From positions 806,001 to 870,000 of the forward strand of contig NZ_CP121196.1 of the NCBI RefSeq assembly GCF_039994875.1: a stretch of DNA of 64,000 nucleotides. Direction: 5' to 3'. Of this stretch, positions 8,099 through 16,150 are shown piece after piece; within the stretch, counting starts at the first letter, position 1; the number at the start of each line of letters is the position of its first letter. The DNA is from Telmatobacter sp. DSM 110680. Its GTDB lineage: Bacteria; Acidobacteriota; Terriglobia; Terriglobales; Acidobacteriaceae. The position numbers and the translations under genes are program-made. The notes under the pieces were generated by a model, which saw only the letters and a list, made by a program, of their open reading frames with translations, did not search any database and was not told the DNA's origin.

Positions 8099-9028
8099 AT
8101 GATGAGCATTGCCACTCCCGATAACAAACGTCGCGCCCTCGGCAAAGGCCTCGACTCCTTACTGCCTCGGGTGAATACCCCGGCGCCTGCCCCCGCTCCC
8201 TCTCATACTCAGTCCCCCATGGAAGCCGAAGGCGGCAAGCCTCGCGAGATCCCCATTGACGACCTCGACCGCAATCCCTTTCAGACGCGAACCCACGTCG
8301 ATGAGGCGGAACTCGCAGAACTCGCCGCGTCAATCACGGCAAACGGAGTCGTCCAGCCTATCCTGGTTCGACCACTCGCAAGCGGGCGCTTTCAGCTCAT
8401 TGCTGGTGAACGGCGCTGGCGTGCTTCGCAACTGGCCGGCAAGAAGACCATTCCTGCCATTCTGCGGCAGGTTTCCGACGAACAGGCTCTAGAAATCACC
8501 ATCGTCGAGAACCTTCAACGAGCGGACCTTAATGCCATGGAACAAGCTCGCGCCTTCGAAAGGCTCTCCCGCGAGTTTCATATGACGCAGGAGCAGATTG
8601 CGACGCGCACCGGAAAAGATCGTGTGTCTGTCTCTAACTACATGCGCTTGCTGTCCATGCCTGACAGCGTACAAAAGCTGGTGGAAACTGGCAGCCTTAG
8701 CTTCGGACACGCCAAAGCACTGATGGGTTTGAAATCCCACCCGGATTTCGAGAAGACGGCCCAGCGCGTGTCTAATCTTTCGCTTTCTGTTCGCCAAACG
8801 GAGACCCTTGTCCAGGGGATACTCTTTCCCGAGAAGTCAAAGAAAGACCCCAAGCCTGAAATTCCAGTTGATCCGAATGTGAAGGAAGTGGAAGAGCAGC
8901 TTCAACGCGCGCTGGGCCTCAAAGTTCACATCGAAGACAAGAAAGGCCGCGGTCGAGTCGTGATCGAATATGCCGACCTTGCCGATTTCGATGGATTGCT
9001 GGAGCAGCTAAGCGCTACTCGCTCCTGA
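8099..9028 (+). CDS. parB: Chromosome-partitioning CTPase ParB (Spo0J)
   Basis: ParB binds parS, hydrolyses CTP and slides along DNA as a clamp, and stimulates ParA. The ~309-residue protein shows the N-terminal ParA-activating peptide RRALGKGLDSLLP (about residues 11-23), a Pro-rich linker, the NTD with the CTP motif AGERRWRAS (about 102-110), ENLQRADLN, the DNA-binding helix-turn-helix around MTQEQIATRTGKDRVSVSNYMRLL (split about 149-172) and a C-terminal dimerisation domain. Start choice: TTG 8096, ATG 8099 and ATG 8102 are contiguous and in frame; the GAGGA site at 8090-8094 favours 8102 by spacing. It forms an operon with parA and is followed by a perfect palindrome and a convergent gene. 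Confidence 0.97.
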   Translation: MMSIATPDNKRRALGKGLDSLLPRVNTPAPAPAPSHTQSPMEAEGGKPREIPIDDLDRNPFQTRTHVDEAELAELAASITANGVVQPILVRPLASGRFQLIAGERRWRASQLAGKKTIPAILRQVSDEQALEITIVENLQRADLNAMEQARAFERLSREFHMTQEQIATRTGKDRVSVSNYMRLLSMPDSVQKLVETGSLSFGHAKALMGLKSHPDFEKTAQRVSNLSLSVRQTETLVQGILFPEKSKKDPKPEIPVDPNVKEVEEQLQRALGLKVHIEDKKGRGRVVIEYADLADFDGLLEQLSATRS

Positions 9029-9051
9029 AACCTTGCCATCTCGCGCACCAT

Positions 9052-9087
9052 AAAATATATGCAACCATATGGTTGCATATATTTTTT
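9052..9087. terminator. Perfect 34-bp palindrome, likely bidirectional terminator or operator
   Basis: Bases 9052-9085 form an uninterrupted palindrome with 17-bp arms centred between 9068 and 9069, with core GCAACCATATGGTTGC and A/T-rich flanks, ending in a run of six T. It lies between the convergent parB and pseudokinase genes, which suits a bidirectional terminator. The lack of a loop and the AT-rich stem are unusual for that role, and the core recurs elsewhere in the window (28506, 38406, 43790), so a protein-binding site is an alternative. Confidence 0.6.
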
Positions 9088-9119
9088 ACACCAATAACTA
9101 TCGGTCTATTCTGCAGATG

Positions 9120-10475
9120 CTATGGATTTGTTTCCTGCGGGATCACGTCTGGTCCGCTGCGTCGGAATTCGTAGCGCAGCAACCACGTGCTCGTCGTTGC
9201 ATGACCATTTGACTGCGGCGGCTTGAAAGTCCACTTGTGCGCGGACTCCATCGCAAGCCGCGCGAAGTACGCGCTCGGGCCGTGCGATGCAAACTCCGCA
9301 CCTGACACTGCGCCGGTAGGATCAACGCTGACGCGCACAGCAACCGTAACCTTGCCCTGGATGGTGTCGCTGGCTGTGCGGGGAACATTCGGCACATCGC
9401 GATTCGCGACTTCGCCCCTGGCTGTTACGCCTGTGGTTGCAATGCCGCTTGGGGGCGCGGAAACAGTCGAAGCGGATGGCTTGGAATCTGGTTCCGCGGG
9501 CGGGGCCTGCTGCGTCGTTTCAGTCTGCATCGGAACTGTGTTGGTTTTGTGCCCGCGTATCGCGAATCCGATGGCGATGATCACCACCAGGACAAGTCCA
9601 ACGATGAGAGGGATGACCGGAATTTTTGCTTGTGCAACAGGTTCGGCGCGAAGACCCGCCGCATTCAAGTCCATCGCCGTTGCAGCCGGCAACGGGGACA
9701 CACTGGGTCTGCCTTCAAGCATTGCCCGCACATCGCTCAGAGTGCAGCGCCGTGCCGGATCAACAGTCAGGCACGCACGCGCAATCTCCGCAAAGGGCTT
9801 CGGCAAAGGCCCCGGCAGTACGGGGTCGGCGTCGCTTGCTGCGTCCCAGGCAGGTGATTCCTGGATTAGCGCTTCTACGATGGTCGCGCCCAGAGACCAA
9901 ATATCCGCAGATGGCTCGATCGGTCCGGTTGCTGTTTCTGGTGCGTTGTTAACATCGCTGCTGTTTAGGCCGATTGCCTGTTCTCCTGCGGCGATCAGTC
10001 CATCTGCCGATAACTTCACTTCGTTTTCTACAACCAGAATGTTCGAAGGCTTCAGATGTCCGTGGACAAGCCCCTTCGCATGGATGTAAGAAAGCGCATC
10101 GAGAACCGGACCGAGCATTTCGCGAGCTTCGTCCGCAGTCAGCGGACGCTCCGGAATAATCTGCGACAAAACTTCTTCCGCAAATTCTGTGACTACGTAG
10201 GCCAGGGGAGTTCCGTCGATCTCCGCGCGGCCGAAGTGCAAGATGCGCACGAGGTGAACGTGCGACAGCTCTTCTGTCGTTTTCCAGGTAGAGAGGCGAT
10301 CTTCAGCTTGAGCCGGGGCGGAAAACAACTTGAGAGTGGCCTTCTGTGATCCGGGGCCATCAAGCTCGGTAAGGAACGTGCCGCAGGTGCCGGAGCCGCC
10401 CAGCCATTCGAGGAGCGAGAATCTCCCGTCAATGACCTGGCCGATCCAGTCGCCGCGAATCGAAACTGCATTCAT
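9120..10475 (-). CDS. Probable pseudokinase of the Ser/Thr kinase family with membrane anchor and TonB-like C-terminal domain
   Basis: The 451-residue protein has a Ser/Thr-kinase fold (about residues 15-255), one membrane helix (about 287-307, VIPLIVGLVLVVIIAIGFAI), a Pro/Ser-rich linker and a C-terminal domain (about 370-437) with the TonB energy-transducer pattern VRVSVDPTGAVSGAEF and ESAHKWTFKP. The glycine loop (LGGSGTCGTF, 25-34) and the ATP-site Lys49 are kept. The catalytic loop reads HGHLKPSN (138-145), so the HRD aspartate is replaced by His140, and the metal-binding DFG reads ADG (157-159). Both key aspartates are therefore absent in the aligned positions, pointing to a pseudokinase. 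The topology places the kinase-like domain inside and the TonB-like domain in the periplasm. No TonB box partner, exbB or exbD is nearby. Function unknown; a signalling or scaffold link across the membrane is inferred. Confidence 0.8.
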   Translation of the reverse strand: MNAVSIRGDWIGQVIDGRFSLLEWLGGSGTCGTFLTELDGPGSQKATLKLFSAPAQAEDRLSTWKTTEELSHVHLVRILHFGRAEIDGTPLAYVVTEFAEEVLSQIIPERPLTADEAREMLGPVLDALSYIHAKGLVHGHLKPSNILVVENEVKLSADGLIAAGEQAIGLNSSDVNNAPETATGPIEPSADIWSLGATIVEALIQESPAWDAASDADPVLPGPLPKPFAEIARACLTVDPARRCTLSDVRAMLEGRPSVSPLPAATAMDLNAAGLRAEPVAQAKIPVIPLIVGLVLVVIIAIGFAIRGHKTNTVPMQTETTQQAPPAEPDSKPSASTVSAPPSGIATTGVTARGEVANRDVPNVPRTASDTIQGKVTVAVRVSVDPTGAVSGAEFASHGPSAYFARLAMESAHKWTFKPPQSNGHATTSTWLLRYEFRRSGPDVIPQETNP

Positions 10476-10562
10476 GGCTTAACCAGTGTAGACGAGCGCA
10501 TCGCCCGGCAATTCGATTCAGCAAAGAACAGGTCTCAAGATAGAGAATGCTGGAGAATTCGG

Positions 10563-12680
10563 CTATTTCCGCTCATTCAGCCAGTTATTCCCGAGTCGTT
10601 CTATGAGTTCGCTTCGCATCTTCGCGTATCTGGGGCTTCTTTTGCCCTGCAGGGCAAGGATCTGGGTGCGCTCCAACAGGGAGGGCAATTCGGGATCGAG
10701 ATTCAAGCCGCGATCCAGATAACGATGGACCAGCCACGGCTCCTTGATAAAGGTTGCGGCTAGTTCCGGCCAATCCGCCAGCATGCCCAACTTGTGATCC
10801 CAGAGCAGATAGCCCGCCAAAGCGCCGAGTGCGGTGCAAGGCTGTTCAGGGTTAATCGGGAAGGACCAAGTATGGCTCCAAGGCATAACGTCTTGGACGA
10901 GCATCGGTCTTGCAATCCCGTAGCCCTGTCCGTAATCTGCTCCGAGAATGGCAGCGGCTTCAATAAGGCCAAGATCCTCAAGGCCTTCCACGGTTACTGG
11001 AGAGCCGAATCCCTGAGCCAGCAAGGTGAGATGGTAGATGAATTCGAGCGCGCGCACCGGTCTTTTCAGCGCACCGCGCACCAGGCCCTGGTCAATTTTC
11101 ACGCGATCGCACGGAACGCGGTCCATGCGTAGAAGGGAACTGTGGCCTGAACCCAGATCGTCCTGCGCCAGTCGGATGCCTGCCTGCTGGAATTCCGCGA
11201 TTCGCGCGTCGCGTCGTGCTACGTCAAGCGACTCTTTGCTCTCAAGCAATTCCAGTGTCAATATGCTGGGGTTTAGCTTCCAACGTGCCAATGTTTCGAA
11301 GACGCTATCCCGATATGCGTCCTGGGTAAGACCGTCGGGTGGAAGATTGAGCCCCACCGACAGATTCTGATCCGGGTACTGATCGCACCATGCGTGAACA
11401 TCACGGCATATCTGCTCGAGCCCTAATTGAAAAAGACGCAGCAAACCCGCATTACCAAATGCTGGCAGGAAGGCGGCGGGCGAAATCAACTTCCCGTCCG
11501 AGCCGCGCAATCTTGCGAGTGCCTCGAGGCCATCCAGTTTCCCCGTACGCAGGTCGATGATGGGCTGATAAAGCATCTCGACCGCGCCATCTTCAAGACA
11601 TTCCCTGTAGAGGAGCCTCAGATCCGCAGCGATTACTGATGTCTGTTCACCATGAACAATGGCGTGACTCATGGCCTGCTGAATGTGCCTGAGCATGGCT
11701 TCGCGTGTTGCGGCGGAGAAAAACCCAGGCCATGCGCTGTACAGGCTCAAGATGGCAAACGACTGACCTGATTCGTCGAGAAGAGGGATCGCGCAGGAAG
11801 ATCGAAACCCCAATCGCAGGGCTTCGTCGCGCCACGGATGCAGCGCTGCGTCTACTTGAAAGGAGTTGTTGATCTGAATCTGTCCTGAACGCCAGGCGCG
11901 CCCAGCCGGTCCGTTACCAGCTTCGTTGGCTGCCTGCGTTTCGAACATCGGTCCGCGCCGCGACCGGAGCGCCTCGGCATAGGCGGATCCATGCTCCCCA
12001 CCTTCTGCCTCGATTTGCATTACGCCATGAGCATCTGGTCTTGAAAACAGGCATGCTGCGATGCCTTCGAAGTCGCCCAGCGCCTGCAGAGTATTGCGCA
12101 GCACGTCCGCAAGATTCCCTGCCTTCTGAATCGCCTCATCCAAGGCCGCTAGAAGAGAGGTAATTTCGCCATCGAAGCGGGCATGGCTCGCGATCTGTGC
12201 TTCAACATCCAGTTGAACGCGCTGATGCAGTGCTCCTCTGAGCTGTTCGAATTGATGTTCATCCAAAACCGCGGCCTTCAGGATGTCGTCCATTTTGGCG
12301 TGATAAAGATGGTAGGTTTCCACCAGCATGGGAAGGCTGACTCCCACCATCTCGTGAATACATCCGACCTCGAGCGCCCTTTCATACTGCATTTGCGGAG
12401 TTAAACCTGGCGACAGCAGCAGGTTGAGATGCTGTGCTTGTTTTAACTTGAGATGTTCCAGTTCTTCGGAACTCAATCGAGCCAGGATTAATGAGTATTC
12501 GGCTCGGTTGTTCAGGCGTGCGTAGAAAGAGTTAGCGAACTCGTGAATTAGATCGCTCACGCGGGGCTGGTTTTGCAGGAACTGTACCAGCAGTTGATCG
12601 ATGTCGGCGTTATAAGAAGAAGAGAAGTCGGCGAGATTCGACGCGGAGAGAGTTAGATTCGTTCCGCGGCGCTCTTTCAT
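10563..12680 (-). CDS. GAF-EAL cyclic-di-GMP phosphodiesterase with globin-like N-terminal sensor
   Basis: The 705-residue protein is a cyclic-di-GMP phosphodiesterase candidate. Residues about 25-160 are helical and resemble globin-coupled or related sensors that precede GGDEF/EAL domains (LSSEELEHLKLKQAQHL, GCIHEMVGVSL); that match is moderate. Residues about 190-345 look like a GAF domain. The EAL domain spans about 365-605 and keeps the metal and catalytic set: Glu386 in GLEALARL, Asn445 in LNLPP, Glu477 in LELLES, Asp507-Asp508 in QDDLGSGHSS, Lys528 in VKIDQ, Glu565 in VEGLE and Gln585 in GQGYGIARP. Hydrolytic activity is thus plausible. About 100 helical residues follow. I prefer the ATG at 12680 (GGGAG seven bases upstream) over the ATG at 12710. 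No diguanylate cyclase is adjacent. Confidence 0.88.
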   Translation of the reverse strand: MKERRGTNLTLSASNLADFSSSYNADIDQLLVQFLQNQPRVSDLIHEFANSFYARLNNRAEYSLILARLSSEELEHLKLKQAQHLNLLLSPGLTPQMQYERALEVGCIHEMVGVSLPMLVETYHLYHAKMDDILKAAVLDEHQFEQLRGALHQRVQLDVEAQIASHARFDGEITSLLAALDEAIQKAGNLADVLRNTLQALGDFEGIAACLFSRPDAHGVMQIEAEGGEHGSAYAEALRSRRGPMFETQAANEAGNGPAGRAWRSGQIQINNSFQVDAALHPWRDEALRLGFRSSCAIPLLDESGQSFAILSLYSAWPGFFSAATREAMLRHIQQAMSHAIVHGEQTSVIAADLRLLYRECLEDGAVEMLYQPIIDLRTGKLDGLEALARLRGSDGKLISPAAFLPAFGNAGLLRLFQLGLEQICRDVHAWCDQYPDQNLSVGLNLPPDGLTQDAYRDSVFETLARWKLNPSILTLELLESKESLDVARRDARIAEFQQAGIRLAQDDLGSGHSSLLRMDRVPCDRVKIDQGLVRGALKRPVRALEFIYHLTLLAQGFGSPVTVEGLEDLGLIEAAAILGADYGQGYGIARPMLVQDVMPWSHTWSFPINPEQPCTALGALAGYLLWDHKLGMLADWPELAATFIKEPWLVHRYLDRGLNLDPELPSLLERTQILALQGKRSPRYAKMRSELIERLGNNWLNERK

Positions 12681-12897
12681 CCTGATTCTCCCAAGTTGCT
12701 TATGGTCCACGGAAGCATCAACAAGGCCCGGGTTGTCTTACCACGGTCGACTAATGGTCACTATAGCCTGAGTGGCAGGAGTTCGCGACCACTTACATCC
12801 ACTTCAGGATGCGCAATCCATCAGGCATTTTGATGTCACCCACACAATGGAGGCAATACGGCTTGTGGGTTATACGCGTTTCGAGTGATATGCGTCG

Positions 12898-13767
12898 CTA
12901 GGCGCGTGGATTGTAGCCCATTCCGGAAAGAACACCGCGCATATAGGCAAAACTCTCGGTTACGCCAGGCATCGGATCGTCTCCGTGAATCTCGTACTCA
13001 AGGTCGACCCAGCCCGGGTATTTGACCTTGACCAACGCTTCGAAGATCCCGCGGACGGGCATCTTCCCTTCGCCGACCGCTACCTGGCTCTCCTTCGAAG
13101 TGAAGCTCGTCAGGTCCTTCATGTGCATATTGAACAGGCGGGGTCCTGCGGCGTGGATTGCCTCAATCACGTCGGTGCCCGCTCGCATGCAATGGCCTAC
13201 GTCGATACAGCAGCCCATCCGCGGGTCCATATTCTTCACGAATTTCAATACATCTAGCGGCGACGGGAAGATCTTGTCCTCGGGCCCGTGGTTGTGGATG
13301 GCGATCTTGATGTCGTATTCCTTTACGAACTTCTCCACGCGCGGCAATGTCGCTGGTGCGGGATCGCCAGCGACGATGACCTTGACTCCTGCGCGTTTGC
13401 AGTACTCAAACTTGGAGCGAATATCGTCGTCATCGTCCTTCTGGAAATAGATGGCGCCGGCGGCGTGCAGGTGAATGCCGTTGGCCTCATAGTCTGAGAC
13501 AGCCTGCGCCTCGGCCGTCGGATCCATGGGCAGATGATCTTTCGCGTCCTTCGGATTGAGGCTGGTGATGTTGAGCTGCTTCATCCAGGTGATCATCTGA
13601 GCGCGCGGAAAGTTGCGGAAAGTGTAGCTGGCTAGTCCCAGGCATATCGGCGAAGGCGTACCGCCGGCTTCAGTTAGATCCGCGAGTGCGGGATGCGCAA
13701 TCGGCAGGGTTGAAGCTGCAGCGAGCATTGCAGAGGAGCGGACAAAACTGCGGCGGGAGAGTTTCAT
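12898..13767 (-). CDS. Tat-exported sugar phosphate isomerase/epimerase-type TIM barrel
   Basis: The 289-residue product carries a twin-arginine signal (KLSRRSFVRSSAMLAAAS, residues 2-19) and a TIM barrel of the xylose-isomerase-like / AP-endonuclease-2 family. Metal-ligand regions visible are IAIHNHGPED, CCIDVGHCMRAG and DLEYEIHGDDP. Members act as sugar isomerases, epimerases or hydratases; the substrate here is unknown. The start at 13767 overlaps the stop of the upstream oxidoreductase gene by ATGA, which makes it better than the upstream ATG at 13782. The pair forms an operon, and such isomerase-oxidoreductase pairs are often used to interconvert uncommon sugars or inositols. Export by Tat implies that folding and metal loading occur in the cytoplasm before transport. 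Confidence 0.87.
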   Translation of the reverse strand: MKLSRRSFVRSSAMLAAASTLPIAHPALADLTEAGGTPSPICLGLASYTFRNFPRAQMITWMKQLNITSLNPKDAKDHLPMDPTAEAQAVSDYEANGIHLHAAGAIYFQKDDDDDIRSKFEYCKRAGVKVIVAGDPAPATLPRVEKFVKEYDIKIAIHNHGPEDKIFPSPLDVLKFVKNMDPRMGCCIDVGHCMRAGTDVIEAIHAAGPRLFNMHMKDLTSFTSKESQVAVGEGKMPVRGIFEALVKVKYPGWVDLEYEIHGDDPMPGVTESFAYMRGVLSGMGYNPRA

Positions 13768-15083
13768 ATGCGTGGCTCCCATCCTTTCTCGTATTCGCGG
13801 TTCCAGAATTTCATGGCTTCCGTGTCGTTCTTGATCTTTCCGTCTGAGGGATCGAGATTGAGTTCGCGATGCACGAACCAGGCGATGTTTGAAAGCTGCA
13901 GCATGGTCACCGCAACATTCCCGACAGAGACGGGCGCATTCAGCTTCTCGCCCTTGCGGATACCGGCGATGAAGTTCGCGAAGTGCGCGTCCGTCATTGA
14001 GTCGGCGCCGATGAGATCTGCCGTTGACGTTTGTTTGCCAACTTTGAATTCGTCCGTCTTTTTCCCGTTGAGGTTGTAAACCTCGTAGCCATCACGGTCG
14101 ACGAGCACGCTGCCTTCGGTTCCTTCGATCACCGAGCCGCGGCCGCGATTGTACGTGTGCATACCATTGCAACTATCGCTCGTCCACGAAATCGCCTTGT
14201 CGTCATATTCGAAGTTTGTCACCAGTGTGTCGTAGAACTGCCAGTCGTCCTTGAAGGCATATCGTCCGCCCGATGCGGTCACACGGTTGGGATAATCAAC
14301 TCCCAGCGCCCAGCGGCAGACATCCACCTCATGAGTGCCGTTGTTCAGCGTTTCACCGGTGCCCCAGATGCGGAACCAATGCCAGTTATAGGGCTGAACA
14401 TTGTCTTTGTAGGGCTGGCGCGGCGCCGGTCCCTGCCAGAGATCCCAGTCGAGCGTGGCGGGAACCGGGGCAGGCCTGCCGATACCGATGGATTTGCGCG
14501 TGTTGTCGTACCAGCATTTTGCAAAATAGGCACGCCCGATGATGCCGGAGTGAATCTTGTTGACGATCTCGATGGTGTGCGGCGAAGAACGCTGCTGCGT
14601 ACCCATTTGAACCAGCTTGCCGTACTTCTTCTGTGCCTCGACTAGCAGCGCACCTTCGCCAGGATTGTGGCTGCAGGGCTTCTCGACATAGACGTGCTTT
14701 CCCGCCTGCAGCCCCAGGATAGCCATGGGCGCGTGCCAGTGATCGGGTGTAGCAATCGTGATGGCGTCAATGTCTTTGCGCTCCAGAATTTTGCGAAAAT
14801 CCCTTTCCGTCGCCGGATCGTAGCCCATCATTTTGTTGGTGGCCGTCGCAAATTTGGCCAGGATGTTGCTCTCAACGTCGCATACATGGGAGATGTGCAC
14901 CGCACCCTGATTGGCCTTGAGAGACGACAGGTGCGCGTAGGCGCGACTATTCAAGCCGATTACGGCGAAGTTGAGACGTTCATTGGCGCCCATAATCTGG
15001 CCGTAGCTTTTGGCCGTCGAACTGATCGCCAGCCCGGCCGCTCCCACCGCGAGTGTGTCAAGGAATTCACGTCTGGTGACCAT
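13764..15083 (-). CDS. Tat-exported Gfo/Idh/MocA-family oxidoreductase
   Basis: The 439-residue product starts with a twin-arginine signal (VTRREFLDTLAVGAAGLAIS) and then a Rossmann domain (LNFAVIGLNSRAYAHL). The conserved catalytic-lysine motif appears as YVEKPCSHNPGE. The C-terminal alpha/beta domain follows the secreted Gfo/Idh type common in Acidobacteriota and Planctomycetota, including the HWFRIWGTGETLNNGTHEVDVCRW region split around residues 235-258. These enzymes oxidise or reduce sugar hydroxyls with tightly bound NAD(P), and some cleave glycosides by an oxidation-elimination route. It is the first gene of an operon with the overlapping isomerase. Substrate unknown. Confidence 0.92.
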   Translation of the reverse strand: MVTRREFLDTLAVGAAGLAISSTAKSYGQIMGANERLNFAVIGLNSRAYAHLSSLKANQGAVHISHVCDVESNILAKFATATNKMMGYDPATERDFRKILERKDIDAITIATPDHWHAPMAILGLQAGKHVYVEKPCSHNPGEGALLVEAQKKYGKLVQMGTQQRSSPHTIEIVNKIHSGIIGRAYFAKCWYDNTRKSIGIGRPAPVPATLDWDLWQGPAPRQPYKDNVQPYNWHWFRIWGTGETLNNGTHEVDVCRWALGVDYPNRVTASGGRYAFKDDWQFYDTLVTNFEYDDKAISWTSDSCNGMHTYNRGRGSVIEGTEGSVLVDRDGYEVYNLNGKKTDEFKVGKQTSTADLIGADSMTDAHFANFIAGIRKGEKLNAPVSVGNVAVTMLQLSNIAWFVHRELNLDPSDGKIKNDTEAMKFWNREYEKGWEPRI

Positions 15084-15269
15084 TCAGTCTCCTCTGCAAC
15101 AACTCAGATTGCTTTTCATCGTCAGGCTCAAACCGGCGCGATGCGCGTTTGCATGCATGGAACATGCTAAACCGTGCAGTTGACGTCGCGTCTCCGAGTC
15201 GCATGAAGGTTCAGACGGTTTCCTGAAGCGGAAAGATTTGTCGGGATGCGGTGGGTAGAATCAGGGGGA

Positions 15270-15974
15270 ATGTCCTTGCCTCTGCATATCGGGATCGTGG
15301 GCTGCTCGGCTGAAGGGGCAGCGCTCTGCTATCGCACGATCTGCTCCAAAGGAGCGCAGTTGATGGGCCCACATGCGCATCCTGAGATCACGATGCACAC
15401 CCATTCGCTTGCTTCCTACGTTGAGTGCATCGAGCGCAATGACTGGGAGGGCGTGGCCGAGCTAATGATGGACTCTGCGCGCAAGCTCAAGAGCGCCGGC
15501 GCCGACTTCCTCGTCTGCCCAGACAACACCATTCACGAAGCAATGGATATGGTTGAATCCAGATCGCCGCTGCCTTGGCTGCACATTGCGGAGGTGGTTG
15601 CCGATGAAGCGTCGGAGCATGGCTACAAGTGTCTTGGACTTTTAGGCACGCGCTGGCTGGTCGAGAGCGAGGTATATCCGCGTAAGCTGGAGGCGCGCGG
15701 AATCAGCTACATGCGTCCAACGGAGGAGGAGCGCACGGAGATTAACCGGATCATTATGGATGAGCTGGTTTACGGCGTCTTTCGTCCGGAGTCGGTCACC
15801 TCTCACCAACTCGTGATCCGCCGCATGAAAGATGAGGCTTGCGATGCGGTTGTGCTCGGATGCACCGAGATCCCGCTCATCATCAGCAATAAGAACTCTC
15901 CACTTCCGGTGCTGGATTCAACTCGCCTGCTGGCTTGGGCTGCGCTCAAACGGGCTGTCACCGGGGTGCTCTAG
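15270..15974 (+). CDS. Aspartate/glutamate racemase family protein
   Basis: The 234-residue protein belongs to the Asp/Glu/hydantoin racemase family, cofactor-independent enzymes with two catalytic cysteines. The first Cys lies in FLVCPDNTIHEA, which has an extra Pro-Asp compared with the usual C-A-N-T, and the second in VVLGCTEIPLIIS. The N-terminal IGIVGCSAEGAALCYRTI is typical of aspartate racemase-like members. It is cytoplasmic. Start is uncertain: the ATG at 15246 gives eight more residues, while the ATG at 15270 matches the usual family N-terminus but has its AGGGGGA too close. The gene stands alone; it is divergent from the oxidoreductase gene. Confidence 0.85.
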   Translation: MSLPLHIGIVGCSAEGAALCYRTICSKGAQLMGPHAHPEITMHTHSLASYVECIERNDWEGVAELMMDSARKLKSAGADFLVCPDNTIHEAMDMVESRSPLPWLHIAEVVADEASEHGYKCLGLLGTRWLVESEVYPRKLEARGISYMRPTEEERTEINRIIMDELVYGVFRPESVTSHQLVIRRMKDEACDAVVLGCTEIPLIISNKNSPLPVLDSTRLLAWAALKRAVTGVL

Positions 15975-16150
15975 TCGCGGTCTCAACCGCCGTCCCCCTT
16001 TTGCTGTTGGCGATAAAAATTCTGCCCTCCAGTCAACCTTCTCGAAACTGGATGCTTCCAAAACTCCAGCGGATCCTTGCCTTCATCCCGACCTGCCAGA
16101 CCTATGAGACACAGTTTTCGCTCAAACTCCTCAGATTCTGGAGAATCCCG

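Noticed and set aside
15935..16150. N-terminal extension of the beta-helix protein from 15935
   Set aside because: It overlaps the racemase gene, and the signal peptide and ribosome-binding site begin at 16151.
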